A DNA stretch of 44,934 nucleotides from Streptomyces phaeoluteigriseus (GTDB lineage Bacteria; Actinomycetota; Actinomycetes; Streptomycetales; Streptomycetaceae): positions 1 through 44,934 of the forward strand of contig NZ_MPOH02000056.1 in NCBI RefSeq assembly GCF_001896135.2, in the 5' to 3' direction. Below are positions 29,301 to 39,469 of this stretch, piece after piece; the first letter of the stretch is position 1; each line of letters starts with the position of its first letter. The position numbers were made by a program, and so were the translations under genes. The notes under the pieces were generated by a model. That model saw nothing but the letters and a program-made list of their open reading frames with translations. It was not told the origin of the DNA and did not search any database.

Positions 29301-32300
29301 GCAGGAGACGTCGTATCCGACTCCGCGACCGCGTACGACACTCTGACCTGGTCGGCGACCCAGACGCCCAGCAAGGGCGACGCCCGGTGGACCGGCCGCG
29401 CCAAGGGGTACGGATCCGACAACCAGCCACAGTGGCAGCAGACCGCCGTCACTGAGTACGACACGCTCGGCCGGCCGACGCTGGTGAAGAACGCCGACAA
29501 CACCACGACGTCCACGACCGAGTACGTGCCGACCGCGGCAGGCCCGCTGACCCAGACGATCGTCGGCAACGCCAAGACCCACAAGACCATCACGGTCAAG
29601 GACTTCGCCACCGGCGCCGACCTGATGGTCACCGACACCAACGGCAAGGTCACCGAGACCGCGTACGACAGTCTCGGCCGAGTCACCAGCGTGTGGCTGC
29701 CCAACCGTTCCCGCGCGCTCGGCAAGACCGCGAACTACGTCTACACCTACAGCGTCAAGTCCACCTCGCTCCCGTGGGTGTCCAGCGCTTCCCTCAAAGG
29801 CGACGGCTCCGGATACAGCACCACCTACGAGATCTACGACTCGCTGCTGCGCACCCGCCAGGTGCAGGCCCCGTCGGCCGCGGGCGGGCGGCTCATCGCC
29901 CAGACCCTGTACAACGGCCGCGGCCTGCCCGTGACCGCCCAGTCCGACATCTGGGACGACAAGGCTGCGCCGACTGGCACCATCGCGCAGATCGACGGCG
30001 GCCAGGCGCCCCGGCAGACCGACAGCACCTATGACGGCACCGGTCGGGTCACCAAAGTGGTCACCAAGAGTCACGGCGTCGCCGAGTGGTCGGTCAACAC
30101 GACCTACCGGGGAGATACGGTCCTCACCAGTGCCCCGGCCGGCGGCAACGCCAACGCGGCGATCACCAACGCGCTCGGCCAGACCGTCGAACGCCGCGAC
30201 TACGCGGGCACCCAGCCCACCGGCACCGCCTACATGACCACCCACTACACCTTCGACGCCGCCGACCGGCAGAAGAGCATCACCGCGCACGACCAGTCCG
30301 CCTGGACGTACGAGTACGACCTCTTCGGCCGCCAGACGTCCGTCACCGACCCCGACAAGGGCAAGACGGTCACCGAGCACAACCAGCTCGATCAGGCGGT
30401 CAAGTCCACCGACAGCCGGGGCAAGGTACTGCTGTTCGAGTACGACATCCTCGGTCGCAAGACCGGCATGTGGCAGAACTCCAAGACCGACGCCAACAAA
30501 CTTGCGGCCTGGACGTTCGACACCCTCACCAAGGGCCAGCAGGACACAGCCGTACGGTACGAGGGCGGGGTCGCTGGCAAGGCGTACACCCAGAAGGTCA
30601 CCGCTTACGATGCCATGTACAAGGTCACCAGCAACCAGCTGACCCTGCCCCTGGACGACGAACTGGTCAAGTCGGGCGTGCCGGACAAGCTGTCCTTCTC
30701 TACCGGGTACAACCTGGACGGCACCGTCAAGCAGGCAACCGCGCCCGCCGTGGCCGGACTGCCCGGGGAGACGGTGTCGTACACCTATGACGGGCTCGGC
30801 CAAGTGCAGACCGCCAGGGGCACTACGGGCTACCTCCAGGGATCGGCCTACTCACCCGTCGGCGACCTGCGCCAGCTGACCCTGGCCACCGACCCGACCG
30901 CCGCCAAGAAGGTCTACGTCAACCACGACTACGAGGCGGGCACACGTCGACTCACCCGGTCATACGTTACCGACGATGTCCACGGCTACATGCTCCAGGA
31001 ACTCAAGTACACCCAGGACGACGCGGGCAACATCACATCCATCTTCGACGGCATCACCCTCGGTGGGACTGGCAAGGAGGACTACCAGTGCTTCGCCCAC
31101 GACGGTTACCGTCGTCTGAGTGAGGCGTGGACCCCGAAGACCGCCGATTGCGCAGCGTCCGGCCGTACCACCACGAACCTTGGCGGGGCCGCACCATACT
31201 GGGCGAGCTACGAGTACAACGACTCCGGACTGCGCTCCAAGCAGACCGAGCACAGCGCTTCGGACAACGTCACCATCGACTACAAGTACGGTACGGACAA
31301 GGGCCAGCCGCACGCACTGTCCTCTACCGTGACCACAGGAACGAAGACCGAGTCGTATACATACGATGCCACCGGCAACACCGAGACCCGACCGGGCACT
31401 CAGGCCACCCAGACCCTGACCTGGAACGCCGAGGGCGGACTCGCCACCGCGAGCGAACCCGCTGCGGGCGGCAAGCCGGCCACCGGCACCGGCTACATCT
31501 ACGACGCGAGCGGGGAACTGCTCATCAAACGGCCCACCACCACCGACGGTGAGACCGTCCTCTACCTCGGTGTGACCGAGGTCCGGCTCAAGGTCAGCGG
31601 CAACGGCGTCACCAAGGCGCTCTCCGGTGCCCGCACATACAAGGCGGGCGACACCGTCATCGGCGTGCGGACCTCCACTGCGGGCCAGACCGGCACGAAG
31701 CTGGCGTTCCTCGCCGGTGACCACCACGGCACTTCGAGCCTGGCGATCGCCTCGGACACTCTTGTCTTCACCAAGCGGTACACCAAGCCCTTCGGTGGTA
31801 CGCGCGGCACGACGTCCGGCAACTGGCCTGACGACAAGGGCTTCCTCGGTAAGCCCGAAGACAAGACAACCGGGCTCACCCAGCTCGGCGCCCGCCAGTA
31901 CGATCCCGACCTTGGCCGTTTCCTCAGCGTCGACCCGCTGCTTGAGCCGGACAAGCCGCAGACGCTCAACGGATACTCCTATGCAGGCGACAACCCGGTG
32001 ACCAACGCCGACCCGACCGGCATGGCCTTCATCCTCATCCCCGGCGCCGTTGTGGTCGACAAAGCTCTCGGTGGCGGTGGCGGTGGCGGAAACGGCGGCG
32101 GTGGCGGCACAGCCTCGACGTCGTCCGGAGGCTGGACGGGCCAATCTGTCACCCAGTGGACGCCCGGCGCTACGTACAACTACATCACCAAATCCTGGGA
32201 CCTGCCGTTCAACCCGCCCACCCAGACCATGGACGAGTGGCTTGGATCAATTCGCGACTGGGGCATCGTCAGTGACCCCAAGGCGGCAAACCGCTGGGAG

Positions 32301-32867
32301 GCATCGCGCTCCTTGTTCTTCGGCTGGCTGTGGGGCGGCGGATATCCGCTGAGGGAGCACCAGGACTTCCGGGGTGGGGACGCCTTCACGGCGATCCTGG
32401 CGGTCGACTCGACGGTGTCCGAGATGCGGGCGACGCTGGTGGGACAGGCCCGGGACAAGGGGATGAAGGCCCCGTACGCCAAGGAAGTTGCGAACATGGA
32501 CTACAAGGACGTGGGACCCGAGCCCGGAAGCCCTTGGTACAAGTTCAATTCCTTGCGAGGCGCCGCTAATGACATCCTCGGTGTGCTAACCAATGGCGGG
32601 TTGGGGACGGAAAATCAGGCAGACGCGTTCCTGGGAAGTTACAACGGGTCGGCTCAGATCAAGTCGATCAACAAGAAGGACCAGAGCGTCACCTTGAGCT
32701 TCAAGGTGACGAACAAGTCCGACTGGCGGTCCGCGACCCATGTCATTCCCCGGTCGTGGAACCCAGCTTTCGAGGACACCTTCGGAGCAGCCGTGGTCGA
32801 GGACTTCTCCTGGGAGGAGAAGTGGCCGTTGAACGAGTCCGTGAACTATTCCGAGTGGCTCGAATAG
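26353..32867 (+). CDS. Giant RHS/YD-repeat protein with novel C-terminal module (single frameshift)
   Basis: About 2170 residues from ATG 26353 (AAGGGA upstream). There is a signal peptide (LIVCFGLLPGLLAPAAAVAS), then an SpvB/TcaC-like beta region (FTWSYPLKAPQ, ISYDSSSVDGRTSTTNNQGT). A long series of YD repeats follows (YDSLGRVTSVW, YDGTGRVTKV, YEYDLFGRQTSVTDPD). The RHS core ends RQYDPDLGRFLSVDPLL ... NGYSYAGDNPVTNADPTGM near 32020, the point where polymorphic toxins change domain. Beyond it lie a Gly-rich linker and ~280 residues that I do not recognise (FFGWLWGGGYPLREHQDF, SATHVIPRSWNPAFED), with less GC-biased codons. Near 28590 the frame breaks: RTTDPLGGSETVQHTYQY needs one more G. Codon 56 is TTA (26518-26520), implying bldA control. 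The proposed role is a secreted, shell-encased toxin neutralised by the following lipoprotein. Confidence 0.85.
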
Positions 32868-32887
32868 CCAGGGACCGCGCTTGATCA

Positions 32888-32932
32888 ACGGTGGGGGTCC
32901 TAACTCGACCACCGGGCTCCGACCCCCACCGT
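32888..32932. terminator. Strong hairpin between the RHS and lipoprotein genes
   Basis: ACGGTGGGGGTC (32888-32899) and GACCCCCACCGT (32921-32932) form a perfect 12-bp stem with a 21-base loop. It lies 20 bp after the RHS stop and 26 bp before the lipoprotein start. It should block most read-through, or could serve as an mRNA stabiliser. Confidence 0.8.
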
Positions 32933-32958
32933 CACCACCTCACCTCTAGGATGAACCC

Positions 32959-33408
32959 GTGTTCAAGACCCCGTTGAAGCCCGCCCGATGGATCGGCACC
33001 GCCGTTGCTCCTCTCCTCCTGCTGACCGCGTGCGCCACCGAAGAAACAGCGAAGGTATCGGTGGACCGCGTCGTCGGGAATTGGGAAGGACCCAACGGGG
33101 AAAAGCTCTCGTTCTCGGCTGACCGAAAGTTTGCTGCCTCAGGTCTAGATTCGAAGAAGCTCGCCGAGACCGACTGCCCGGGAGACGAATCGGCCGGCAG
33201 TTGGGGGTTCATGGTTGACGAAGACAATGGAAGCAGCTTCAGATCGGCTACGGCGAAGTCGGGCTCGTGGATCGGCCTCGGCTTCGAACGCCAGTACTTC
33301 GGCTGCATCCTGGAACTCGCCGTCGTGGACGGCGGCGACACCCTCTGCGCCACCAACGACCCCGACGTGCCCTGCGGCCTGGACGTCCGCTTCACCCGTG
33401 AGAAGTGA
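32959..33408 (+). CDS. Small lipoprotein, candidate immunity protein of the RHS toxin
   Basis: 149 residues from GTG 32959, with AGGATGA upstream. The signal ends in a clear lipobox, LLLLTAC, so the mature protein is lipid-anchored outside the membrane. The body is a small beta-rich domain beginning VVGNWEGPNGEKLSFSADRKF, with paired Cys residues (ETDCPG, YFGCILEL, DTLCATND, DVPCGLD). It looks like the lipocalin-like lipoproteins common in Streptomyces. Its place directly after the toxin gene is the classical position of an immunity gene. Unlike both upstream genes it has no TTA codon, so its translation would not wait for bldA. The immunity role is inferred from position only. Confidence 0.75.
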   Translation: MFKTPLKPARWIGTAVAPLLLLTACATEETAKVSVDRVVGNWEGPNGEKLSFSADRKFAASGLDSKKLAETDCPGDESAGSWGFMVDEDNGSSFRSATAKSGSWIGLGFERQYFGCILELAVVDGGDTLCATNDPDVPCGLDVRFTREK

Positions 33409-33600
33409 CCCTCAACCGGTCGGCCCTTGGCGATCAGCATCCGCTGCACCTCGCCGGTGCCCTGACCGATCTCCAGGACCTTTCAGCCCCGCCACATACG
33501 TCATATGCGGATGACCAGGCAGTAGTTCATGAAGCAGTGAGCCTTTTCCAACCTGGTTGCGGTGATGGGGTGTCGACGGTCTCGGGTAGAATGGAACGAT

Positions 33601-33656
33601 GAAGCTCCTGGTAGACGGGTTCTCGACCAAGATCACCCGTGTCCGCCAGGAGCTTC
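33601..33656. repeat. Compound inverted repeat at the IS5-type remnant
   Basis: GAAGCTCCTGG (33601-33611) pairs with CCAGGAGCTTC (33646-33656), and inside it ACGGGT (33615-33620) pairs with ACCCGT (33635-33640). It lies at the 5' end of a transposase remnant and may be a subterminal element or a structure protecting against read-through. Confidence 0.6.
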
Positions 33657-33658
33657 GC

Positions 33659-34345
33659 GTGCTTGTCTACCCGTCATCGATCGATCTGTCCAGCCGCACG
33701 CTGGGGCACCTGTCCAGGCAACTGGCTGCTCGTCAGCGGGAGATTGGCACGCGGTGGCGGCGTCTGCCTGTCAGCCTTCGGGCCTGCTCGCCCTGGCTCA
33801 TCTGCGGTGCGGTGACACCTACGCCCAGCTCGCTGCCGGGTTCGGCATCGGCATCGCGACCGTCTACCGCTACATACGCGAGGCTATTGAGGTTATGGCC
33901 GCCCTGGCGCCGACCCTGGCTGAGGTGATGATGACTGCCTCGGCGAAGGCATACGTGATCCTTGACGGCACGCTGCTGCCGATCTACCGGATCGTCGCCG
34001 ACCCCGTATTACTCCGGCAAGCACAAGCGGCACAGCATGAATGTCCAAGTCTTCACCGAGCCCGGAGCCGCCGCCAGCAGGCACGGGATCATCGACGCCC
34101 TCGCCGCCGCTGGGTTGAAATGCTGGGTGGACAAGGCATACCAAGACGCCGACCGCCTCGTCCGCGTGCCCTTCCGGGGCCGCCGGCTCAAACGAGGGAA
34201 GCGACGGCACAACTGCAGCCACGCCAAGATCCGGTGCGTCGGTGAGCAGGCCATGGCCATCCTCAAGGGCTGGCGCCTGCTGCGGAGACTCCGCTGCAGC
34301 ATGAACCGGATCACCGACATCGTGAAGGCCGTCGTCGTCCTTATG
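33659..34345 (+). pseudogene. IS5-type (DDE_Tnp_4-like) transposase remnant
   Basis: It begins VLVYPSSIDLSSRTLGHLSR and continues, after a frame change near 33770, as LLALAHLRCGDTYAQLAAGF with IGIATVYRYIREAIEV. After another change near 34005 it reads YYSGKHKRHSMNVQVFTE. A block is then deleted before HGIIDALAAAGLKCWVDKAY, and it ends with GEQAMAILKGWRLLRRLRC. The first catalytic Asp context (VILDGTLLPIYR) and the C-terminal Glu region remain, but two frameshifts and an internal deletion make it inactive. It sits at the convergent end of the conjugation operon and probably took part in the loss of downstream transfer genes. Confidence 0.75.
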
Positions 34346-34404
34346 GGGCAGCAGCCTGACCGGACTCAGGGTGTGACCGGACGACATGGTCTCGAGGGCG
34401 ACGG

Positions 34405-37400
34405 TCACTGGTAACGCTTCTTCTGTAGCCGTACGGCCGGCTGGACGGTGGGGGTGAGTTGGGTGAGGAATCGGTTGACGCGGTCCAGCTGGCTGGTGGC
34501 GCGGTTGGTGAGTTGGTCCAGGGGTTCGGCACCGGCCATGGCAAGGGCGGCGCGCTCGAGCGCCGCAGCCTGGCGGGGGCGTGCGTAGTCGGCGAACACC
34601 TCGTCGAGGTGCGGGCCGGTGATCCGGACCGGGCCGACGCGGCGGCCCCTGACAGTCAGTGAGATGTAGTGCTCGAAGCGGTCCAGGGTGGCCACCCGGT
34701 CCGCACTGGGGTTGTCGCCCCACTCGGCGGTGATCGCAGCGATGGCGGACTGCGATCCGGCGGTGGAGGCGAGAGTGGAGGCGTTCTGGACCAGGGAGAG
34801 CCGCACCGGTGTGGGCAGGCGGGCAAGGAGCTGGGTCATGCCATGGACGTGGACCTTGTACTTACGGAAGTCCTCGAACATCGAGGCGATCGTCTCTGCG
34901 GCCGCGCCGGTCAGGGTGATCAGCTCGTCGAAGTAGGGGCGGAACGGCACCCGTCGCGCTTCCGGGGTGTCACGGCGGGAGCGGACGGCGCGCAGCAGGT
35001 CTCGGGCGAGCAGCGCGGTTACCAGCCGGTCGGTGGGTCCGTTGCCGCCCGGGCACACCCACAGGATCATCTTCGAGTCCATGGCGGCGCGGATGTTGTA
35101 GCGGCCGGCGGGCTGGCCGAGGAATGCGCGGGTGACGGGGTTGGCGGCGAGGCGGGCGATCGGGTTGAGGACCACGGCGAAGGAGTCCGGCGGCAGGGTA
35201 GGGAACACCGTCTGCCACCAGGAGCGCGTCTCTGCGCCCAGGCGCCCCTGAACGCCGGCGAGTGCCGCGGTGCGGAAGCCCGCATCGGCGAGCAGCGCCC
35301 GTATGTGGAAGATCGTGGCCTGGTCTTCGGGGCGCCCGGCCTGGCAGGCGGCTTCGTTGACGGCCACCAGCACGGCCAGGGAGGCGGTGAGGATGGACCA
35401 CGGCGGTGAACCTGCTGGGGTCCTCGAACGCGGTCTGCCGGGCGATCGCGGCGATCAGGTAGAGCACCGCGCGCCCGATCAGCGCCTCCAGCGGCTGGTG
35501 GTGCAAGACCTCCGGCTTGTCGAACGCTGCCTTGGGAGGCAGCTTCAGCCCCGTCGTGGTGATCACGATCATGTCGGTGGTGCTGGAGGCGTCCAGCCGT
35601 ACCGGCGGCAACGTCGGGTCGAAGACCATCCGGGCCAGCGGGTTGGTGGCGACGACGCGGACGAGGCCGGCGAGGGTGGCGGCCGCGTCCTGCCGCTTTC
35701 CCGCCTCTCGCGTGGCCATCTCCACGAGGACCTCAAGGACGCGGTGCATGGACGGCTCGGGGCCGGCAGCGGCCTGCTCGACGGCATGGTGCAGGACCTC
35801 GCCGTTGGTGCTCATCGGGCCGATGCCGAGCTGCAGGGTGAGGTAGGACAGGGCGTAGTGCCGTCCCTCAGGCCCGGTGAACATGCGCAGCGGATCGATC
35901 GACACCTCGGCCTCGGCGGCGTCGATGATCTGGACACGGCCCTTGGCCGCGGTGCGGGCGAAGGTGGCCCACTCGCGCACAGGGGTGCGGTCGATGCAGA
36001 TCGCGCAGCCGCCACGCGCCCACACCGCCTCCGCGATCAGTTTCTGCAGGACGCTCTTGCCCGCGCCGAGATCCCCGACGATTCCCATCGACGCCGACGC
36101 ATCCACCTTGGGCGCGTCCGCCACGTTGATCATCACGGGGCGGGTGGTGCCGCAGTCCAGGTCGATCCCGAGGAACATTCCGTTGGGGTCGCCGACCTCC
36201 GCAGCGGTGAATGCCCCGCCCAGCGCCCAGTCCTCGGAGATCTGGTGCTGGGTGAACTCCCGCACCACGCCCGGCCGCACCGTGCCGGGCAGGCCGAGGG
36301 TGAACAGCGCCTCCTGCAGGCCGGCCGGACGAACGGCCCGGTAGTCGGCGCCGCCGAGCAACGCAGCCAGGGCGCGGGCCCGGGCGTCGCAGACGGCTGC
36401 GGTCGGCCCCCACACCGTCAACACGGTGACGGACTGGACCTCGACCTCCACGCTGGTGCGTGACAGGCGGGCATCCAGCTCGCCCAGGTCGCGGGCGGCG
36501 TCGGTCAGGGAGGCGGGCATGCCGGTGGGGCGGGCGTCGTACTGGTCGGCCTGATCGACCAGCTCGTTCTTCTTGCGCCGCACCTGATCCCAAGCTTTGT
36601 CGGCCGGCACCAGGGTGAGGTCGACCGTGTAATCCACCGGGAAGTCGAGCATCTCCAGCTGGGCGAACAGGTCGGCGGCATCCTGGCTCACGGCAGGTGG
36701 GCACTCGGCGAGCGCCAACTGCGCCTGATAGCCCACCCCGGCATCGGACTCCACCTGCAGCCACCGCCGCCGCAGCGGCGACGACGTCTTCAGCCGCCAC
36801 CACGCCGTACGGCCCGACCGGCCGATCCGGTCCGCGCCCGCCAAGTCCTCGGCGTCGTCGAGCGCAGGATCGACGCCGCCCTCCTGCAGGCGGACCTGTC
36901 CGAGGTCGGCGTAGCTGGGGGAGCACAGCGTCCCCGCCCTCATCTGGCCGCCGTACAGGTCGCTGGTCTCAGCCTCGGTGATCAGCGGCTCCGCGAGCCC
37001 GCGGCGCAGGGCGTGCTGGATCATCCACACGATCTCCGCCGGGCGGGCCGGGCGGAAGGCGACGCCGCCGGCGAGCGCGGCTTCGACCCGGGAGGCTTGC
37101 TCGCGGTAGGAGGTCACCTCGCGGCGGGCCACGGGGGCGGCCCGCATGCCCAGCATCGGCGCGACGTCCGCCCACATCGCCCCCAGCGACGCGGTCACCT
37201 GCCCGCCGGCGGCGTCGTTGTGCAGGAGCACCGCCAGCCAGAGCGTGCGGCGGTGCATCTCCTGCCCGCCCAGCAGATCCAAAGTGGCCTCGACGTTCTC
37301 CACCCACGGATGCGTGGCGCCAGGCACCTGGTCCCCAGGCTCGATGCCCTCGATCATGCGCAGCGCGATCTCACCCGGGTCGACCTGCGCACACAGCCCG

Positions 37401-37612
37401 AACAGGCGCGGCGCCCCCGTCAACGAGCGGATCAAATGCGTGATCTTCGCGAGCTGCTCGTCGCGGACCGCGGCCGGAACATAGGTGCCCTGGACGCTCT
37501 CCTCGCGGCGGCCGCGCGCGTCCGCTCCGGGGTGCAGCCGGTAGAGCGCCCACACGCTGCCGTGTGTCGACCACAGGAGGTGTCCGGCGATGTGACGGAT
37601 CGGCACCCTCAC
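34405..37612 (-). pseudogene. VirB4-like ATPase fused by deletion to the C-terminus of a VirD4-like coupling ATPase
   Basis: GTG 37612 overlaps the previous stop as GTGA. Residues 1 to about 740 are a VirB4/TcpF-type ATPase: VPIRHIAGHLLWSTHG at the start, Walker A IVGDLGAGKSVLQKL near residue 518, and at about 740 DPSRFTAVV, where VirB4 proteins should show the Walker B DE motif. Instead, at 35395 the frame slips by one base and the text changes to ILTASLAVLVAVNEAACQAG, CPGGNGPTDRLVTALLARDL and PFRPYFDELITLTG. This belongs to the C-terminal half of VirD4/TraG-like coupling proteins. A deletion has therefore removed the VirB4 tail, the genes normally between them and the VirD4 Walker A half. 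The alternative, a single unusually long ATPase with one indel, fits the motif spacing less well. Confidence 0.65.
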
Positions 37613-38199
37613 CGGGCACCCCCCGCCTGTTCGGCGAGAGCGAGTAACTGCTGGACGCCCGACACCGGCCCCACGGAGACCGGCCCCACCGACACCGGAC
37701 GCTCCCGCGGCGCCGGGCGCGGCCGCACGAACGGACGGGCCGTCGGGCCCCGGTGCGCTTTGTGATCGGCTGCAGGCTGGCCGACGCGGGACGTCGCCAT
37801 GACCGGGGCAGCGGGAGCAGCCTCCTCGAGGGTGAAACCGCCGAGCACAGGACGGGAAAGGCGGTCCCGGGCGGCCCTGCCGCCGATGCGGCCGCCCTGC
37901 GGCTGCCAGGCCAGCAGCACCCAGCCCAAGGCGGCCTGCACCGGGGCACGTCCCTTGATCTTCGGCCGGCGTACCGCCCAGACCATCAGGACCCAGGACA
38001 CGATCGGCACCGGCCCCAGCCACGACCACCAGCTGATCGTTTTGACCAGCAGGAAGCCGCCGCCGACCGCGACCGCGATCTGCGCCGGGGTGTAGGGGCC
38101 GAGCGGGATCTTCCAGTCGGCGACTTTGCCCAGCACCCACGGGTGGCGTCGGGCGGAGGTGTAGAAGCGGCCCACCCGACCTGCGGTCGCGGCGCTCAC
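37609..38199 (-). CDS. TcpE-like conjugal transfer membrane protein
   Basis: 196 residues. GTG 38199 overlaps the preceding stop in a GTGA junction, and its own stop overlaps the VirB4 start the same way. Two TM segments lie near residues 40-75 (AQIAVAVGGGFLLVKTISWW, GPVPIVSWVLMVWAV). The basic N-terminus RFYTSARRHPWVLGKVADWK and the following RRPKIKGRAPVQA match the TcpE/PrgI-type inner-membrane proteins of Gram-positive conjugation machines. The C-terminal ~90 residues are Pro/Arg-rich, and a short VSVGP repeat precedes the end. It should be part of the membrane channel with the VirB4 ATPase. With the ATPase broken, it is likely functionless. Confidence 0.7.
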   Translation of the reverse strand: MSAATAGRVGRFYTSARRHPWVLGKVADWKIPLGPYTPAQIAVAVGGGFLLVKTISWWSWLGPVPIVSWVLMVWAVRRPKIKGRAPVQAALGWVLLAWQPQGGRIGGRAARDRLSRPVLGGFTLEEAAPAAPVMATSRVGQPAADHKAHRGPTARPFVRPRPAPRERPVSVGPVSVGPVSGVQQLLALAEQAGGAR

Positions 38200-38537
38200 A
38201 GCCGGCCTCCCGCACCGTGGGAGTGCACCTGGGCGAGCGGATCGGGTCCGCGCACGATGCCCGGCAGGGCAGGGGCACCCTTGGACGGGTTCTGCACCTC
38301 GTCGGTGAACATGTCCGCCAGGTCCTGGCGGGAGTCGTACAGCCCCAGCGCGATGATCATGAAAAGCAGGGCGCCGATCCCGGCCTTCAGGCTGAACTTC
38401 TGGATCATGCTGACGACGACCAACACGATCAGACCGGCCTGCAGACCCTTGGTCGCCCAGTCCTCGAGCATGGTGATCCACGAGTCGCCGAGGTCGTCCA
38501 GCTCCCCGGCGAGCACCAGGCTGTGCACCGTATTCAC
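38196..38537 (-). CDS. TcpD-like small membrane protein of the conjugation operon
   Basis: 113 residues from GTG 38537, overlapping the TcpC-like stop by GTGA. It has an acidic N-terminus (GELDDLGDSWITMLEDWATK). Two TM segments follow, LQAGLIVLVVVSMIQKF and AGIGALLFMIIALGLYD, then a polar tail. The size, topology and place between the VirB8-like and TcpE-like genes correspond to TcpD or Orf-type small membrane components. Sequence similarity is too weak for a firm family call. Confidence 0.6.
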   Translation of the reverse strand: MNTVHSLVLAGELDDLGDSWITMLEDWATKGLQAGLIVLVVVSMIQKFSLKAGIGALLFMIIALGLYDSRQDLADMFTDEVQNPSKGAPALPGIVRGPDPLAQVHSHGAGGRL

Positions 38538-39469
38538 CGGGCACCCCGGTCCCGCACGGTGCCGGACTCAAGCGCGGCGACTTCCCACCGGCCAGAGCGG
38601 GCCTTGAGGCCGATGTCGTACGCCAGCGGCCAACGCCCGGCGTCGTCGTGGGCTTCGACCTGGACGCGGACGCGGACCTTCGTGCCGTCGGCCGGCACGT
38701 GTGCGGCGGCCGCGGTCTCCTCAGCGCCCCACACCTGCTGGACGGCGACCGCGGTGTAGGGGGCGGGGGAGACGGGCGAGAGCTTCACCCTGGGGGCGAG
38801 GTAGCGGTCCACCTCCCCGGCCCCCGTCAGGTACGCGCCGAGGAACTCACCCACTGCTGAGGAGAGATCACCGTCGGACGGCACGCTCACCCTGTACGGC
38901 GACTGGCTCACCGCGGCGCGCGCTGGACCGGCCACCACACCAGGGGCGCCGGTCACAGTGAACGAGGCACCGCTCGCGTCGGCGGTCACGGGGACGACGA
39001 AGTAGCGCAGGCGTCCGTCGGCGTACTGCGCAGCCACGGTCACCGCCCACTCGCCGTCACCTTGCTGCGCACTGCGCACAGCGGTCACCGCTGCCAGCAC
39101 CTGTTGCGCACTGGCGACCGGGTCCGGCAGATCGACGTCCGGCGCGAGGGACTGCGCAAGCCGCGCCTGCGCACTGTTCGCGTCGTCGGCGCTGCTGCGC
39201 AACCACGCGTCGACGAACACCTGCGCATAGCCCGCCGGGTCGGCCGCAGCGGCCGCACTACGCACGGCGGCCGGCTTGTCCGAGGGGGCGGCTGCGACGG
39301 TGGTCGGGCCGGACAGCACCGCGACACCCAGGGCGGCGGGGCCGGCCGCGATCGCGGTGAACAGGACCAGACGCGACAGGCGGACGCGCCGCCTCATCTT
39401 CTCCAGCCGGGCACCTGCGGCCATCGCAGGAGCCGCGTCGCTCTCCGCAGCCTGCTTGCCAAGAGGCAT
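38534..39469 (-). CDS. TcpC/VirB8-like conjugal transfer protein
   Basis: 311 residues. ATG 39469 has GGGAG seven bases upstream; TTG 39475 is too close to it. One TM segment (LVLFTAIAAGPAALGVAVLSG) follows a basic cytoplasmic N-terminus. The outside part carries two alpha/beta modules of the TcpC (NTF2-like) type: AQVFVDAWLRSS ... WAVTVAAQYADGRLRYFVVPV, and VGEFLGAYLTGAGEVDRYLA ... VRVRVQVEAHDD. TcpC is the VirB8-like scaffold of Gram-positive conjugation complexes. It is the first gene of an operon with three more genes linked by 4-bp overlaps. Its 5' half is rich in TGCGCA hexamers. Confidence 0.78.
   Translation of the reverse strand: MPLGKQAAESDAAPAMAAGARLEKMRRRVRLSRLVLFTAIAAGPAALGVAVLSGPTTVAAAPSDKPAAVRSAAAAADPAGYAQVFVDAWLRSSADDANSAQARLAQSLAPDVDLPDPVASAQQVLAAVTAVRSAQQGDGEWAVTVAAQYADGRLRYFVVPVTADASGASFTVTGAPGVVAGPARAAVSQSPYRVSVPSDGDLSSAVGEFLGAYLTGAGEVDRYLAPRVKLSPVSPAPYTAVAVQQVWGAEETAAAAHVPADGTKVRVRVQVEAHDDAGRWPLAYDIGLKARSGRWEVAALESGTVRDRGAR

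Noticed and set aside
29034..30803. Minus-strand open frame opposite the RHS repeats
   Set aside because: Regular YD repeats on the plus strand create a long stop-free complement.
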